From the NCBI GenBank assembly GCA_021414085.1, contig JAIOPC010000007.1:124001-188000 (forward strand): a stretch of DNA of 64,000 nucleotides, read 5' to 3'. The translations under genes were made by a program, and so were the position numbers. Each line of letters opens with the position of its first letter. Position 1 is the first letter of the stretch. Origin of the DNA: Actinomycetes bacterium (GTDB lineage Bacteria > Actinomycetota > Acidimicrobiia > Acidimicrobiales > Ilumatobacteraceae). Below are positions 12,053-21,359 of this stretch, piece after piece. Under the pieces are notes generated by a model. The model had not been told where the DNA came from. It was given only the letters and a program-made list of their open reading frames with translations, and ran no database searches.

Positions 12053-12070
12053 AGCGTCATCTTGTCGCCT

Positions 12071-12631
12071 TCACTCGGGCTGCGGCGGGTCTTCTCCCAC
12101 TAAGCCGTCGATGGCCTCGCGCATGAGGTCGACGTGACCGACGTGACGTGCATATTCGTCGTGCAAGTCGACGAGGATGCGCCGCAGGTTCGGCGACCAA
12201 CCACTCTCGGACTTGAAAGCTGACGGTTGCTCGACGCCGCCGTTCGCGATCGCCTTCGCCCATGCTGCGCGGGCACGCGCTACCGAGCCAGACCACAGCG
12301 AGTAGAGCTGTTCGGGTGTGTCGGTGGGGGCAGTCTCCCAGCCCCATTCCCACGGATCGTCGTGACCGGCCCACGGCGCGACGATCGGCTCGCCGGTCAC
12401 GAAGTCGGCGACCTTGCTGTCCTCGCACAGTGCGAGGTGTTTGATCAGCCCGCCGATGGTCATCGTCGACGGCGGGAACGGTCGATTGAGCGCCGCCGAG
12501 TCGAGCCCGCCGACCTTCCAGGCAAAAGTCGCCCGTGATCGGTCGAGGCCGAAGAGCAGCATCTCAACCTCGCCGGCCGTCATTGATGGCTCGTTGATGG
12601 TGGTGTCGAGCGTGTTGTTGATTTGGTTCAT
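12071..12631 (-). CDS. DinB / DUF664-type protein
   Basis: A 186-residue four-helix-bundle protein of the DinB superfamily. Seen: TIGGLIKHLALCEDSK with its His, FAWKVGGLD, and DLHDEYARHVGHVDLMREAIDG near the C-terminus with the other His residues expected for the metal site. Family members are thiol-dependent transferases or hydrolases, some using mycothiol or bacillithiol. The ATG at 12631 was chosen over a longer frame that would run into the divergent regulator gene. The divergent WYL regulator starts 55 bases away, so it probably controls this gene. Confidence 0.75.
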   Translation of the reverse strand: MNQINNTLDTTINEPSMTAGEVEMLLFGLDRSRATFAWKVGGLDSAALNRPFPPSTMTIGGLIKHLALCEDSKVADFVTGEPIVAPWAGHDDPWEWGWETAPTDTPEQLYSLWSGSVARARAAWAKAIANGGVEQPSAFKSESGWSPNLRRILVDLHDEYARHVGHVDLMREAIDGLVGEDPPQPE

Positions 12632-12648
12632 GTGGGTCAACGTAAACT

Positions 12649-12684
12649 GAATTCCGGACGTTCTACTTCCGGAAAGCAGAATTC
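12649..12684. promoter_or_regulatory. candidate operator between DinB gene and WYL regulator
   Basis: The divergent intergenic region holds a symmetrical pattern: GAATTC at 12649-12654 and 12679-12684, and inside them TTCCGG at 12652-12657 facing CCGGAA at 12669-12674. The symmetry and position fit a dimeric regulator site for the adjacent WYL protein. Inference only. Confidence 0.4.
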
Positions 12685-12685
12685 T

Positions 12686-13672
12686 TTGAAAACCGACGTC
12701 AGCCCCACTGCCAGAGCTTTCCTGGCCCTCGAACTCATCCAAAGCAATCCAGGCATCACCGCCGACCGATTGGCCGACCAGCTCGGTGTCTCCGAGCGCG
12801 CCACTCGCCGATACGTCGGCATTCTGCGCGAGGTGGGCATGCCGATCGATTCGGTCAGCGGACCGTACGGCGGTTACCGCGTTGGCCGCGGTCTGCGACT
12901 GCCACCACTGTTGTTCAGCGCCGACGAGGCACTCGGGTTAGTGATGGCCGTGCTCGACGGACACCACAACGCAAGTGATCCCACCAACCCGGTGGGCAGT
13001 GCGCTCGGCAAGGTGGTGCGCGCACTTCCAGAGGCCGTCGCCGCGCAAGCCGAGTCGGTTCGCCGCACCACTGCGGCCGCCCCCGATCGTGCCGCCGCGC
13101 GACCCGACCCCGCGACGACGGCCGCACTCGTTCAAGCGTGTTCACGTCAGCGACGAGTGCGCCTCGCCTATCGCTCGGAAGCCGGCAACGACTGGGCGAC
13201 CGAGGTCGACCCGTGGGCAGTCGTCGTGCGCCATGGCCGGTGGTACCTGTTGTGTTACTCCCCCGCCCACGATGCCAGCCGGACGTATCGCGTCGATCGC
13301 ATTCGCGAAGTAGAAGAGCTTGATCACACCTTCATTCCGCCGGGCGCACCACCTGGCGAGTTCGACGCAGTCGCGATGCTGGAGGAACACCTCGCGGTCG
13401 GTTGGGAGTACGAAGTCGACATCGTCATCGATGCGCCCATCGACGTAGCAGCGCGCTTCGCCCCACGATCCGTGGGCCGACTCGAGCAACTCGACGAAGC
13501 AACCACTCGTTTAGTTGGTACCACCAGCAACCCGGCGTGGTACGTCGAACAACTTGTCCACATCGCGGTTCCATTCAGAATCATCGGCTGCCCAGAACTG
13601 CAGCAAGCTGCGCGCGCTCTCGGCGCTCGTCTCACGGCATCGGTTGACAGCAGTTCTACGCTGGCGCAATGA
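12686..13672 (+). CDS. WYL-domain HTH transcriptional regulator
   Basis: A 328-residue regulator. Residues about 5-60 form an HTH_11-type winged helix (ITADRLADQLGVSERATRRYVGILREVGMPI). The WYL domain lies at about 135-210, with VRLAYRSEAGN and HGRWYLLCYSPAHDASRTYRVDRI containing the name-giving Trp-Tyr-Leu. A WCX-like C-terminal domain follows. WYL regulators sense nucleic-acid or small ligands and control divergent or downstream genes. I chose the TTG at 12686, 9 bases after GGAAAG; the longer frame starts inside the divergent gene. It overlaps the pentapeptide-DinB gene by 4 bases (ATGA). Confidence 0.85.
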   Translation: MKTDVSPTARAFLALELIQSNPGITADRLADQLGVSERATRRYVGILREVGMPIDSVSGPYGGYRVGRGLRLPPLLFSADEALGLVMAVLDGHHNASDPTNPVGSALGKVVRALPEAVAAQAESVRRTTAAAPDRAAARPDPATTAALVQACSRQRRVRLAYRSEAGNDWATEVDPWAVVVRHGRWYLLCYSPAHDASRTYRVDRIREVEELDHTFIPPGAPPGEFDAVAMLEEHLAVGWEYEVDIVIDAPIDVAARFAPRSVGRLEQLDEATTRLVGTTSNPAWYVEQLVHIAVPFRIIGCPELQQAARALGARLTASVDSSSTLAQ

Positions 13673-14472
13673 CTGAATTCGTCGAACAAGACCTCAGCGG
13701 CGCTCGTTTCGAACGCATGAGCTTGCGCAACGCCAGCTTCAAGCAGGTGTATCTCAACGACGCCACCATGGAGAAGGTCGACTTCAGCGGTGTCGACATT
13801 CGCGGCGCTCTTCTTCGCGGAACGCGCATGACGGGGGTCGAGTTGTCCGACGTTGAGATTTCCGGCGATCTCCACAACGTCGTCGTCAACGGCGTCGACA
13901 TTGCCCCCTTGGTCGAGCAAGAACTGAACCGACGCGAACCCGATCGAGCAAAGATGCGGCCTGAAACGGTCGCCGGGTTCAAGGAAGCGTGGGCAATCAT
14001 TCGGCGGCTGTGGGACGCAACGATCGAAAACGCAAAGACCTTGCCCAGCGAGGCGCTGCATACCAGCGTCAATGGCGAGTGGTCGTTCATACAAACGCTG
14101 CGCCATCTCAACTTTGCGAGCGCGGCGTGGATCGACCGCATGCTTGTCGGCAACCTGTCGCCCTGGCACCCACTTGATTTGCCATGGGATGAAGCGCCCG
14201 GCTGGGATGGCATCCCTTGGGACCGCGACGCGCGCCCAACCCTGGACGAAGTACTCAACGTTCGCCACGAGCGGCAAGCGACGATGAGCCGTGTCATCGA
14301 CTCACTGACCGAGGAGCAACTCGCATCCGTCGTGTCGCGCACCGAGCCCGGCTGGCCACAGATTCAGGACTTCGCCTTCAAGAACTGCCTCATCATCGTG
14401 CTCACTGAAGAATGGGAACACCGCGGATTCGCGGAACGCGACCTCGCCAAGCTGAACGGCAAGGGTTTGTAG
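13669..14472 (+). CDS. pentapeptide-repeat / DinB fusion protein
   Basis: A 267-residue two-domain protein. Residues 8-75 are pentapeptide-type repeats (DLSGARFERMSLRNASFKQV, then DFSGVDIRGALLRGTRMTGV), which fold as a right-handed beta-helix. Residues about 95-260 are a DinB-like four-helix bundle, with WSFIQTLRHLNFASAAWIDRML and ILTEEWEHRGFAERDL giving likely metal-binding His residues. The ATG overlaps the WYL regulator stop by 4 bases, so they form an operon. Together with the divergent DinB gene this makes two DinB proteins under one regulator. The role is unknown; thiol-linked detoxification would fit the family. Confidence 0.8.
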   Translation: MTEFVEQDLSGARFERMSLRNASFKQVYLNDATMEKVDFSGVDIRGALLRGTRMTGVELSDVEISGDLHNVVVNGVDIAPLVEQELNRREPDRAKMRPETVAGFKEAWAIIRRLWDATIENAKTLPSEALHTSVNGEWSFIQTLRHLNFASAAWIDRMLVGNLSPWHPLDLPWDEAPGWDGIPWDRDARPTLDEVLNVRHERQATMSRVIDSLTEEQLASVVSRTEPGWPQIQDFAFKNCLIIVLTEEWEHRGFAERDLAKLNGKGL

Positions 14473-14498
14473 ACGCGGCAAACGGGTACGCACCCGTC

Positions 14499-15539
14499 AT
14501 GTATGCACTCGTCTACCACGGTCCCAACAATAAGGCGTGGGAAGAAGTCCCCAAGCCGACACTCATCGATGACACCGACGCGATCGTCCGAGTCGACGCC
14601 ACCACCATCTGCGGCTCTGATCTGCACATTCTGAAGGGCGACGTCCCGGCAGTCACCGACGGGCGCATCCTCGGTCACGAGGCCGTTGGCACTGTCGAAT
14701 CCGTCGGCGCCGGCGTTAAGAACGTGAAGGTGGGCGACCGCGTCTTGGTGTCGTGTATCACCTCATGCGGCACTTGTCGTTTCTGTCGCGAGTCGCGCTA
14801 CGGCCAGTGCCTCGGTGGCGGCGGCTGGATCCTCGGGCATCTCATCGACGGTACGCAAGCCGAGTTTGTGCGCGTTCCCTTCGCCGACACCTCTACCTAT
14901 CCGGTGCCCGCCAGCGCGGCGGACGAGGACATCTTGATGCTCGCCGACATCCTCCCCACCGGCTACGAAATCGGAGTGCTCAATGGGCACGTGAAACCTG
15001 GTGATGTCGTCGCCATTGTCGGTGCCGGCCCGATCGGCCTCTCCGCCATAGTTGGCGCAAAGTTGTTCAGCCCCAGCCACATCATTGCGATCGACCTCGC
15101 CGACAGCCGCCTCGATGCCGCCAAGCGATTCGGGGCCGACGTGACCATCAACAACGGCCGTGAAGACGCACTCGCCAAGGTGATGGAATTCACCGGCGGT
15201 CTCGGCGCTGATGTCGCAATCGAAGCGGTCGGGATGCCTGCGACCTTCGAACTTGCGGCCAGCCTCATCCGACCGTGCGGGCACATTGCCAACATCGGCG
15301 TGCACGGCAAGCCAGCGACCTTGCACCTCGAGAAACTGTGGATCCGAGACGTCACGATCACCACTGGCCTGGTCGATACCTACTCCACACCCACGCTGTT
15401 GCGTTTGACCACCGGCGGTCAGCTTGACGCTGCGCAGTTCGTCACCCACCAGTTCAAAATGAACGACATGCTGGCGGCCTACGACACCTCCGCCCGCGCT
15501 GCCGACACCGGTGCACTCAAGGTCGTCATCACCCCCTAA
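14499..15539 (+). CDS. zinc-dependent alcohol dehydrogenase family protein
   Basis: A 346-residue medium-chain dehydrogenase/reductase. The catalytic zinc motif TTICGSDLHILKGD holds the first Cys, ILGHEAVGTVE the His and Glu. The structural zinc is bound by the Cys residues of ITSCGTCRFCRESRYGQC. The Rossmann NAD motif is VAIVGAGPIGLSAIVGA. It resembles the NAD-dependent alcohol/formaldehyde-dehydrogenase-like subgroup. The ATG at 14499 was chosen because the protein begins there as MYALVYHGPNNKAWEEVP, typical of the family; longer in-frame starts lie inside the preceding gene. Stand-alone, 26 bases after it. Substrate unknown. Confidence 0.88.
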   Translation: MYALVYHGPNNKAWEEVPKPTLIDDTDAIVRVDATTICGSDLHILKGDVPAVTDGRILGHEAVGTVESVGAGVKNVKVGDRVLVSCITSCGTCRFCRESRYGQCLGGGGWILGHLIDGTQAEFVRVPFADTSTYPVPASAADEDILMLADILPTGYEIGVLNGHVKPGDVVAIVGAGPIGLSAIVGAKLFSPSHIIAIDLADSRLDAAKRFGADVTINNGREDALAKVMEFTGGLGADVAIEAVGMPATFELAASLIRPCGHIANIGVHGKPATLHLEKLWIRDVTITTGLVDTYSTPTLLRLTTGGQLDAAQFVTHQFKMNDMLAAYDTSARAADTGALKVVITP

Positions 15540-15628
15540 AAAAGAGGGTCGCACTCACTGGGGAGGCGGCCCAACTAGGTACTTTGGTCCCTAACTATCG
15601 CGCGGGCCCAAATGTTACGGTTGTTGTC

Positions 15629-16327
15629 ATGAGCTTCTGGCCAACCAAAGAACACTGGAGTGTGGATCTCCCCGTCCGCACCAATCACTACATCGCGCCG
15701 TCGCTGGAGCAGGACGGTTTCGTACTTCTGACACCATTTGAGGGCGAAATTCCGCCCGAAGAGTGGGAAAGCCTCGAATACTTCGATTGGAAGAGCGGTG
15801 GCGACACCAACTTCGCACCGCTGGCCTCCGCCGACGGCGAACTGGAATGCCGTGGTTTCTGGGACAAAGGCAAGCCAGACAAAGACGCCATCTGGACGGT
15901 CAACGCCGACAAAGCGCCGACGCTGAAGAAGTACGTCGAGAGCATCGGCGCCAACTTCGGGCGAGTGCGCATCATCAAGCTCCAGCCGGCAACACACGAA
16001 GAAGCCATGAAGAGCTTCCACCGCGACGACAACAATCGCCTCAATCCCGAGGGCAGCGGCTGGGTGTTGCGCACGTGGATCGAGCTCACCGACGACTCCG
16101 ACAGCTACATGCTGCTCATGGACATCGACGAGAACCGGTTGCCGATCGCCAGCACCGAGCGTCGAGTACCACTGCCGAAGAACTCGCGCTTTGTCGTCGA
16201 CACCCAGCGCCTGTGGCATGTCGTCGTCCATCGCGGCAACAAGCCGCGCTATGCGCTGATCACCTGCGTTGAATCCACCCCGCACCTTGAGGAGTGGATC
16301 CAGAGCCAGGTGCCCGCCTTCGTCTGA
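15629..16327 (+). CDS. hypothetical protein, possible 2OG-Fe(II)-type oxygenase fold
   Basis: A 232-residue soluble protein. The middle and C-terminal parts suggest a double-stranded beta-helix of the aspartyl/asparaginyl hydroxylase kind: FHRDDNNRLNPEGSGWVLRTWIEL supplies a His-x-Asp-like pair, and LWHVVVHRGNKPRYALITCV a distal His and an Arg that could bind 2-oxoglutarate. This is a weak fold impression, not a firm family match. The ATG at 15629 starts MSFWPTKEHW. No operon partner is evident; the EF-hand gene follows 35 bases downstream. Confidence 0.5.
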   Translation: MSFWPTKEHWSVDLPVRTNHYIAPSLEQDGFVLLTPFEGEIPPEEWESLEYFDWKSGGDTNFAPLASADGELECRGFWDKGKPDKDAIWTVNADKAPTLKKYVESIGANFGRVRIIKLQPATHEEAMKSFHRDDNNRLNPEGSGWVLRTWIELTDDSDSYMLLMDIDENRLPIASTERRVPLPKNSRFVVDTQRLWHVVVHRGNKPRYALITCVESTPHLEEWIQSQVPAFV

Positions 16328-16362
16328 GGTTTCACGACGAATGTCTTGGGCATACTGGCCAT

Positions 16363-16599
16363 ATGACAGACCAACCGAAAGACCCACAGCAAGACCAGCC
16401 CAACGCTCAGTCGGCGCACGACGTCGAGCTTGATGCCTACGACCTCGACGGCGACGGCAAGATCTCAATGGTTGAGTCTGAACGCGCGCGCCTCGGACTG
16501 GTTGACGCAAGGCTTGAGGAGATCGCCGAGGAAGGCGGCATCAAAGGCAAGTTGGCCGATGCTGCTCACCACGTGATCGACAAGCTCGACAACGACTGA
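16363..16599 (+). CDS. small EF-hand protein
   Basis: A 78-residue acidic protein with one clear EF-hand calcium loop, DLDGDGKISMVE, at about residues 28-39. The remainder is a short polar N-terminus and a C-terminal helix (GKLADAAHHVIDKLDND). No signal peptide is visible. It could act as a small Ca2+ sensor or buffer, perhaps as a dimer to pair its single hand. The ATG at 16363 begins a Gln/Pro-rich N-terminus. Confidence 0.7.
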   Translation: MTDQPKDPQQDQPNAQSAHDVELDAYDLDGDGKISMVESERARLGLVDARLEEIAEEGGIKGKLADAAHHVIDKLDND

Positions 16600-16669
16600 G
16601 GGCACGATTGACCACAACGATGGTCGAAAGGCCCTAGGTCTGTCTAGGTGATCGCCATACCGTGAGCCC

Positions 16670-19600
16670 ATGGCCACTGCTCACACGCACGCTGATGTTC
16701 GAGTGCGCTCCGTTGTCGATGGCAACGAGGCCGCCGCGCGGATCGCCCACCTCGCATCCGAGGTCATCGCTATCTATCCGATCACCCCGGCTTCGCCGAT
16801 GGGCGAGCTCGCCGACGATCTGAGCTCGAAGGGGCACGCCAACCTCTGGGGTGCCGTGCCCCAAGTGATCGAAATGCAGAGCGAGGCTGGCGCCGCGGGA
16901 ACGCTGCATGGAGCGATCACGCGCGGTGCGCTCGGCACTACCTTCACCTCCAGCCAGGGCCTGCTGCTGATGTTGCCGAACATGTTCAAGATCGCTGGCG
17001 AACTCACGCCCACCGTCATTCACGTCGCAGCGAGAACCGTCGCCACCCACGCGCTCAGCATCTTCGGCGACCACAGCGATGTGATGGCGGCGCGCACGAC
17101 CGGATTCGCGATGTTGTGCGCGAGCAACGTGCAGGAGGCAGCCGACTTTGCCGCCGTTGCACATGCAACAACGCTCGACACGCGCATTCCCTTCCTGCAC
17201 TTCTTCGACGGCTTTCGCACGAGTCACGAGGTCGCCACGATTGAGGCACCCACCGAACAGGACTTAGCGGCACTGATCGACCCGGCAGCGATTGCCGCTC
17301 ACCGCGCGCGGGGCCTCGACCCGGACCAACCCGTGCTGCGCGGCAGCGCGCAGAACCCCGACGTGTTCTTCCAGGCGCGCGAAGCCTGCAACTCCTTCCA
17401 CGCGAACGTTCCCGATGCCGTCCAGTCGACAATGGATCGTCTTGCCACGCTTACCTCGCGGCAGTATCACCTCGTCGACTACTACGGCGCCCCCGACGCC
17501 GACCGCGTCATTGTGCTGATGGGCTCAGGCGCCGGTGCCGCTCGGGAGACGGTCGCGGAACTCGCAACAACCGGCGAACGCGTCGGCGTAGCTGTCGTGC
17601 GCCTGTTCCGCCCGTTCCCCACCGAAGCGTTGCTGGCGGCGTTGCCGCCAAGCACGCAAACCGTCATCGTGCTTGATCGGACCAAAGAGCCGGGCGCACC
17701 CTTCGAGCCACTGCATCTCGACGTGCTGAGCGCGCTGTGGCACAGCCCGACTGAGTCGTGGGCAGATGGCCGCACCCCGCGCGTGATCGGCGGTCGCTAC
17801 GGGCTGAGCAGCAAGGAATTCACGCCGGCAATGGTGAAGGCCGTCTTCGACGAAGGCGCCAAACCCCAACCACGCAATGGCTTCACCGTCGGAATCATCG
17901 ACGACGTGACGCACAACAGCCTGACGTACGACCCGACATTCACGACCGATCACGCTCGCGTGCGCGCCGTCTTCTTCGGCCTTGGCGCGGATGGCACGGT
18001 TGGAGCGAACAAGAACACCACCAAGATTGTCGGCGGCAACACGGATCTCGCGGTGCAGGCATACTTCGTGTACGACTCGAAGAAGTCGGGCTCGATGACA
18101 GTGAGCCACCTTCGTTTCGACCCGAACCCGATCACCAGTACCTACCTGATTGATCGAGCGACCTTCGTGGGCGTGCACCAGTGGGACTTCCTTGAGCGCA
18201 TGGACGTCCTCAAGGTGGCGGCGCCGGGCGCAACCGTGTTGATCAATAGCCCGTTTCCCGCAAACGAGATTTGGGATCGCCTGACGATCGAAGTGCAGCA
18301 AGCGATCATCGAGCGCAATCTGCAACTGCACACGATCGATGCTGGTGCAGTCGCTAAAGCAGCGGGTCTACAGGGCCGGGTCAACACCGTGATGCAGACG
18401 TGCTTCTTCGCACTTTCCAACGTGCTGCCCACCGAGCAAGCCATCGCCGAGCTCAAGCATGCAATCACAACGTCCTACGGAAAGCGCGGCGATGTCGTCG
18501 TGCAGCGCAACATCGCGGCGGTCGACACCACACTGGCGCAACTGTTCCCCGTGCCGGTCGGCGACACGGTCACCGCAACCAAGCATCGACGTCCGACTTT
18601 GAACGGGGACGCCACCGATTTCGTGCAGCGCGTGACCGCCCGAATGCTTGCGGGTGAGGGCGACCTACTGCCGGTGAGCGCACTCCCACCCGATGGAACA
18701 TTCCCAACAGGAACATCGCGGTTTGAGAAGCGCACGATCGCAACTGAGATTCCGATCTGGGAAGCAGACCTGTGCATCGATTGCGGCAAGTGCGCGATTG
18801 TCTGCCCACATGCCGCGATCCGCATGAAGGTGTACGACCCTGCTCAATTGGCGGTCGGCGGCGCCGACGTGTTGAAGACCAAGTCATTTCGCAGCCGCGA
18901 AGTTCCCGGTATGTCACTGACCGTGCAGGTAGCACCCGACGATTGCACCGGCTGCGGCCTTTGTGTGACGGCATGTCCCGCGCACGACAAGAGCGAGGTC
19001 AAACGCAAGAGCATCAACCTGCAGCCGATCGGAGAACACCTTGAGGTCGAACGCGTTGCATGGGACGCATTCCGTAACCTCAACGAAGCGAACCAAGAGC
19101 TGTGGGATCCCGCATCGGTAAAGACGAGCCAGTTGCGTGAACCGCTGTTCGAATTCAGCGGTGCTTGCCTCGGGTGCGGAGAAACCCCGTACCTCAAACT
19201 GCTCACACAACTCTTCGGCGACCACCTGTTGATCGCCAACGCGACCGGCTGCAGCAGCATCTATGGCGGCAACCTGCCCACGACCCCGTACTGCACGAAC
19301 GACGACGGCCGTGGCCCGGCGTGGAGCAACAGTCTGTTCGAGGACAACGCCGAGTTCGGACTGGGAATCAGGCTTGGCGTCGATGCTCAGCAACAGGGCG
19401 CTCTCGGGTTACTCGCGCAACTCTCTGGCGGCAGCCGACCATCGATCGACCCCGCCCTCGCAGCGGCGATCGTTGAGAGTGTTCACGACAGTGGCGACAT
19501 TCCGATTCGCGAACAACGCGAGCGGGTCGAGCTGTTGCGAGCCGCGCTGAAAGGCATCGACGACCCAGCAGCGAAGCAGCTGCTCGATCTATCCGGCACG

Positions 19601-20308
19601 CTTGTGCGCAAGACCGTATGGATCGTCGGCGGTGATGGCTGGGCATACGACATCGGTGCCGGCGGGCTGGACCACATACTCGGTAGCGGACGCAACGTGA
19701 ACATCCTGGTGCTCGACACCGAGGTCTACTCCAACACCGGTGGTCAAGCATCGAAGGCAACGCCGCGCGGCGCAGTCGCCAAGTTCGCTTCCGCCGGCAA
19801 GGGCATCGCCAAGAAGGACCTCGGACTGGAAGCGATGTCGTTCGGCGATGTCTACGTCGCGCAGGTTGCACTCGGTGCCAGCGACATACAAACGGTGAAG
19901 GCAATGCTCGAGGCCGAGGCGTGGCCGGGAGTGTCGCTCGTTATCGCCTACAGCACGTGCATCGCTCACGGATTCGATATGCGGCAATCGATGACACAAC
20001 AGAAAGTGGCCGTGCACAGCGGACACTGGCCGCTGTACCGCTACCGCCCTGGCGAGGACGAGGCGACCAAGCCGTTCCAGTTGGACAGCGCCGCACCATC
20101 GGTTCCCTACGCGGACTTTGCAGGCAGCGAAGCAAGGTTCGCGATGTTGCAGCGCAGCAGTCCCGAACGCGCTGGGGAACTGATCGAACTCGCGCAGGCG
20201 GATGTGGCCGCACGATGGCGCTACTACGAGCAACTCGCCGGCGTCGAGCGGACCGCGCCCAGCCACATCGGCGCCGCGACCGTCGCAGAAACGGATGACG
20301 AGCCATGA
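16670..20308 (+). CDS. nifJ: pyruvate:ferredoxin (flavodoxin) oxidoreductase
   Basis: A full-length 1212-residue single-chain PFOR. It converts pyruvate and CoA to acetyl-CoA and CO2, passing electrons to ferredoxin or flavodoxin. Domain order is canonical: N-terminal catalytic domain with YPITPASPMGE at about 36-46, domain II, the gamma-type domain (FFGLGADGTVGANKN), a two-cluster ferredoxin domain with CIDCGKCAIVCP and CTGCGLCVTACP, then the TPP domain (CLGCGETPY, ATGCSSIYGGNLPTTPY, GGDGWAYDIG, VYSNTGGQ). It overlaps the next gene by 4 bases (ATGA). PFOR is oxygen-sensitive in many organisms. It heads a cluster with a glycyl radical enzyme, which argues for anaerobic or microoxic metabolism. 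Confidence 0.96.
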   Translation: MATAHTHADVRVRSVVDGNEAAARIAHLASEVIAIYPITPASPMGELADDLSSKGHANLWGAVPQVIEMQSEAGAAGTLHGAITRGALGTTFTSSQGLLLMLPNMFKIAGELTPTVIHVAARTVATHALSIFGDHSDVMAARTTGFAMLCASNVQEAADFAAVAHATTLDTRIPFLHFFDGFRTSHEVATIEAPTEQDLAALIDPAAIAAHRARGLDPDQPVLRGSAQNPDVFFQAREACNSFHANVPDAVQSTMDRLATLTSRQYHLVDYYGAPDADRVIVLMGSGAGAARETVAELATTGERVGVAVVRLFRPFPTEALLAALPPSTQTVIVLDRTKEPGAPFEPLHLDVLSALWHSPTESWADGRTPRVIGGRYGLSSKEFTPAMVKAVFDEGAKPQPRNGFTVGIIDDVTHNSLTYDPTFTTDHARVRAVFFGLGADGTVGANKNTTKIVGGNTDLAVQAYFVYDSKKSGSMTVSHLRFDPNPITSTYLIDRATFVGVHQWDFLERMDVLKVAAPGATVLINSPFPANEIWDRLTIEVQQAIIERNLQLHTIDAGAVAKAAGLQGRVNTVMQTCFFALSNVLPTEQAIAELKHAITTSYGKRGDVVVQRNIAAVDTTLAQLFPVPVGDTVTATKHRRPTLNGDATDFVQRVTARMLAGEGDLLPVSALPPDGTFPTGTSRFEKRTIATEIPIWEADLCIDCGKCAIVCPHAAIRMKVYDPAQLAVGGADVLKTKSFRSREVPGMSLTVQVAPDDCTGCGLCVTACPAHDKSEVKRKSINLQPIGEHLEVERVAWDAFRNLNEANQELWDPASVKTSQLREPLFEFSGACLGCGETPYLKLLTQLFGDHLLIANATGCSSIYGGNLPTTPYCTNDDGRGPAWSNSLFEDNAEFGLGIRLGVDAQQQGALGLLAQLSGGSRPSIDPALAAAIVESVHDSGDIPIREQRERVELLRAALKGIDDPAAKQLLDLSGTLVRKTVWIVGGDGWAYDIGAGGLDHILGSGRNVNILVLDTEVYSNTGGQASKATPRGAVAKFASAGKGIAKKDLGLEAMSFGDVYVAQVALGASDIQTVKAMLEAEAWPGVSLVIAYSTCIAHGFDMRQSMTQQKVAVHSGHWPLYRYRPGEDEATKPFQLDSAAPSVPYADFAGSEARFAMLQRSSPERAGELIELAQADVAARWRYYEQLAGVERTAPSHIGAATVAETDDEP

Positions 20309-21333
20309 CCCACAACGGCACGACCCTCGACACGACAAGCCCCGACATGTCGACGAAGTACCTCGGGTTGCAACTTCGTAGCCCGATTGTGGCGTCAGCC
20401 AGTCCACTCACTGGTGACTCCGATCAGTGGGAACGCATCGAGCAAGCGGGCGCTGGTGCGCTGGTTCTGCCGTCACTGTTCGAAGAGCAAATCGAGCACG
20501 ACGCCTTCGCACTCGACAGCACTCTCAACTTTGGCACCGACGCCTTCAGCGAGTCGCTCAGCTACTTCCCGGAGATGGAGAACTACGACACCGGGCCGGC
20601 ACGGCACCTTGCGTTGGTCGAACTCGCTCGCCAGCGACTGACGATCCCTGTCATCGCCAGCCTCAACGGAACATCGCCCGGCGGATGGGTGAAGTACGCG
20701 GGCTACTTGCAAGACGCGGGCGCACAGGCCATCGAGCTCAACATCTACGACGTGATCGTCGATCCGCATCGCAGCTCAGCCGACGTGGAACGCGCGTACG
20801 TGGAACTGGTCGAGGAAGTGCGTGCAGAAGTGAAGGTCCCGCTCGCCGTCAAGCTCGGACCTTGGTTCAGCTCGCTCGGCCACTTCGCGCTCGCGCTCGA
20901 AGCCGCCGGCGCCGACGGCCTCGTGCTCTTCAACCGCCTGTATCAACCCGACATCGATCTCGACACTCTGGACGTGAAGCCGCGCTTGCAGTTATCGACC
21001 TCGGCCGAGGCGCGCCTTCCGCTGCACTGGATCGGCATCCTGCGTGGCTTCACGAAGTGCTCGCTCGCCGGCACCACGGGAGTACACGATGGGGCCGACG
21101 CGCTGAAGTTGCTGCTTGCAGGCGCAGATGTCGCCATGACGACGAGCGCACTGCTACGCCACGGCCCCGGCCACATCGAGACAATGCTGAGCTGGATACG
21201 CACGTGGATGACGGAGCGCGAGTACGACAGCATCGAACAGCTGAAGGGCAGCGTCTCGCAGCGAAACGTTCCCGACCCACAGGTGTACGAGCGGGCGAAC
21301 TACTACCAAGTCCTCCAAAGTTGGAGGCACTGA
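20305..21333 (+). CDS. dihydroorotate dehydrogenase-like protein
   Basis: A 342-residue FMN-type TIM barrel of the dihydroorotate dehydrogenase-like group, distinct from true PyrD. Seen: YLGLQLRSPIVASASPLT at the N-terminus, IPVIASLNGTSPGGWVKYAGYLQDAGA, AIELNIYDV, PLAVKLGPWFSSLGHFALALEAAGADGLVLFNR, then TTGVHDGADALKLLLAGADVAMTTSALLRHGP for phosphate binding. Genes of this group often sit beside nifJ in other bacteria, as here with a 4-base overlap, so a shared redox role with PFOR is likely. The true substrate is not known to me. Confidence 0.85.
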   Translation: MTHNGTTLDTTSPDMSTKYLGLQLRSPIVASASPLTGDSDQWERIEQAGAGALVLPSLFEEQIEHDAFALDSTLNFGTDAFSESLSYFPEMENYDTGPARHLALVELARQRLTIPVIASLNGTSPGGWVKYAGYLQDAGAQAIELNIYDVIVDPHRSSADVERAYVELVEEVRAEVKVPLAVKLGPWFSSLGHFALALEAAGADGLVLFNRLYQPDIDLDTLDVKPRLQLSTSAEARLPLHWIGILRGFTKCSLAGTTGVHDGADALKLLLAGADVAMTTSALLRHGPGHIETMLSWIRTWMTEREYDSIEQLKGSVSQRNVPDPQVYERANYYQVLQSWRH

Positions 21334-21359
21334 AACTCATGCACGGAGGAGATCACCAC

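Noticed and set aside
15529-15549. A-rich imperfect hairpin after the alcohol dehydrogenase
   Set aside because: One mismatch, short stem and no T-run; not convincing as a terminator.
21312-21327. CCTCCAA/TTGGAGG inverted repeat near the end of the DHOD-like gene
   Set aside because: Loop of only two bases and within coding sequence; could pair with the downstream ribosome site, but nothing else supports a switch.
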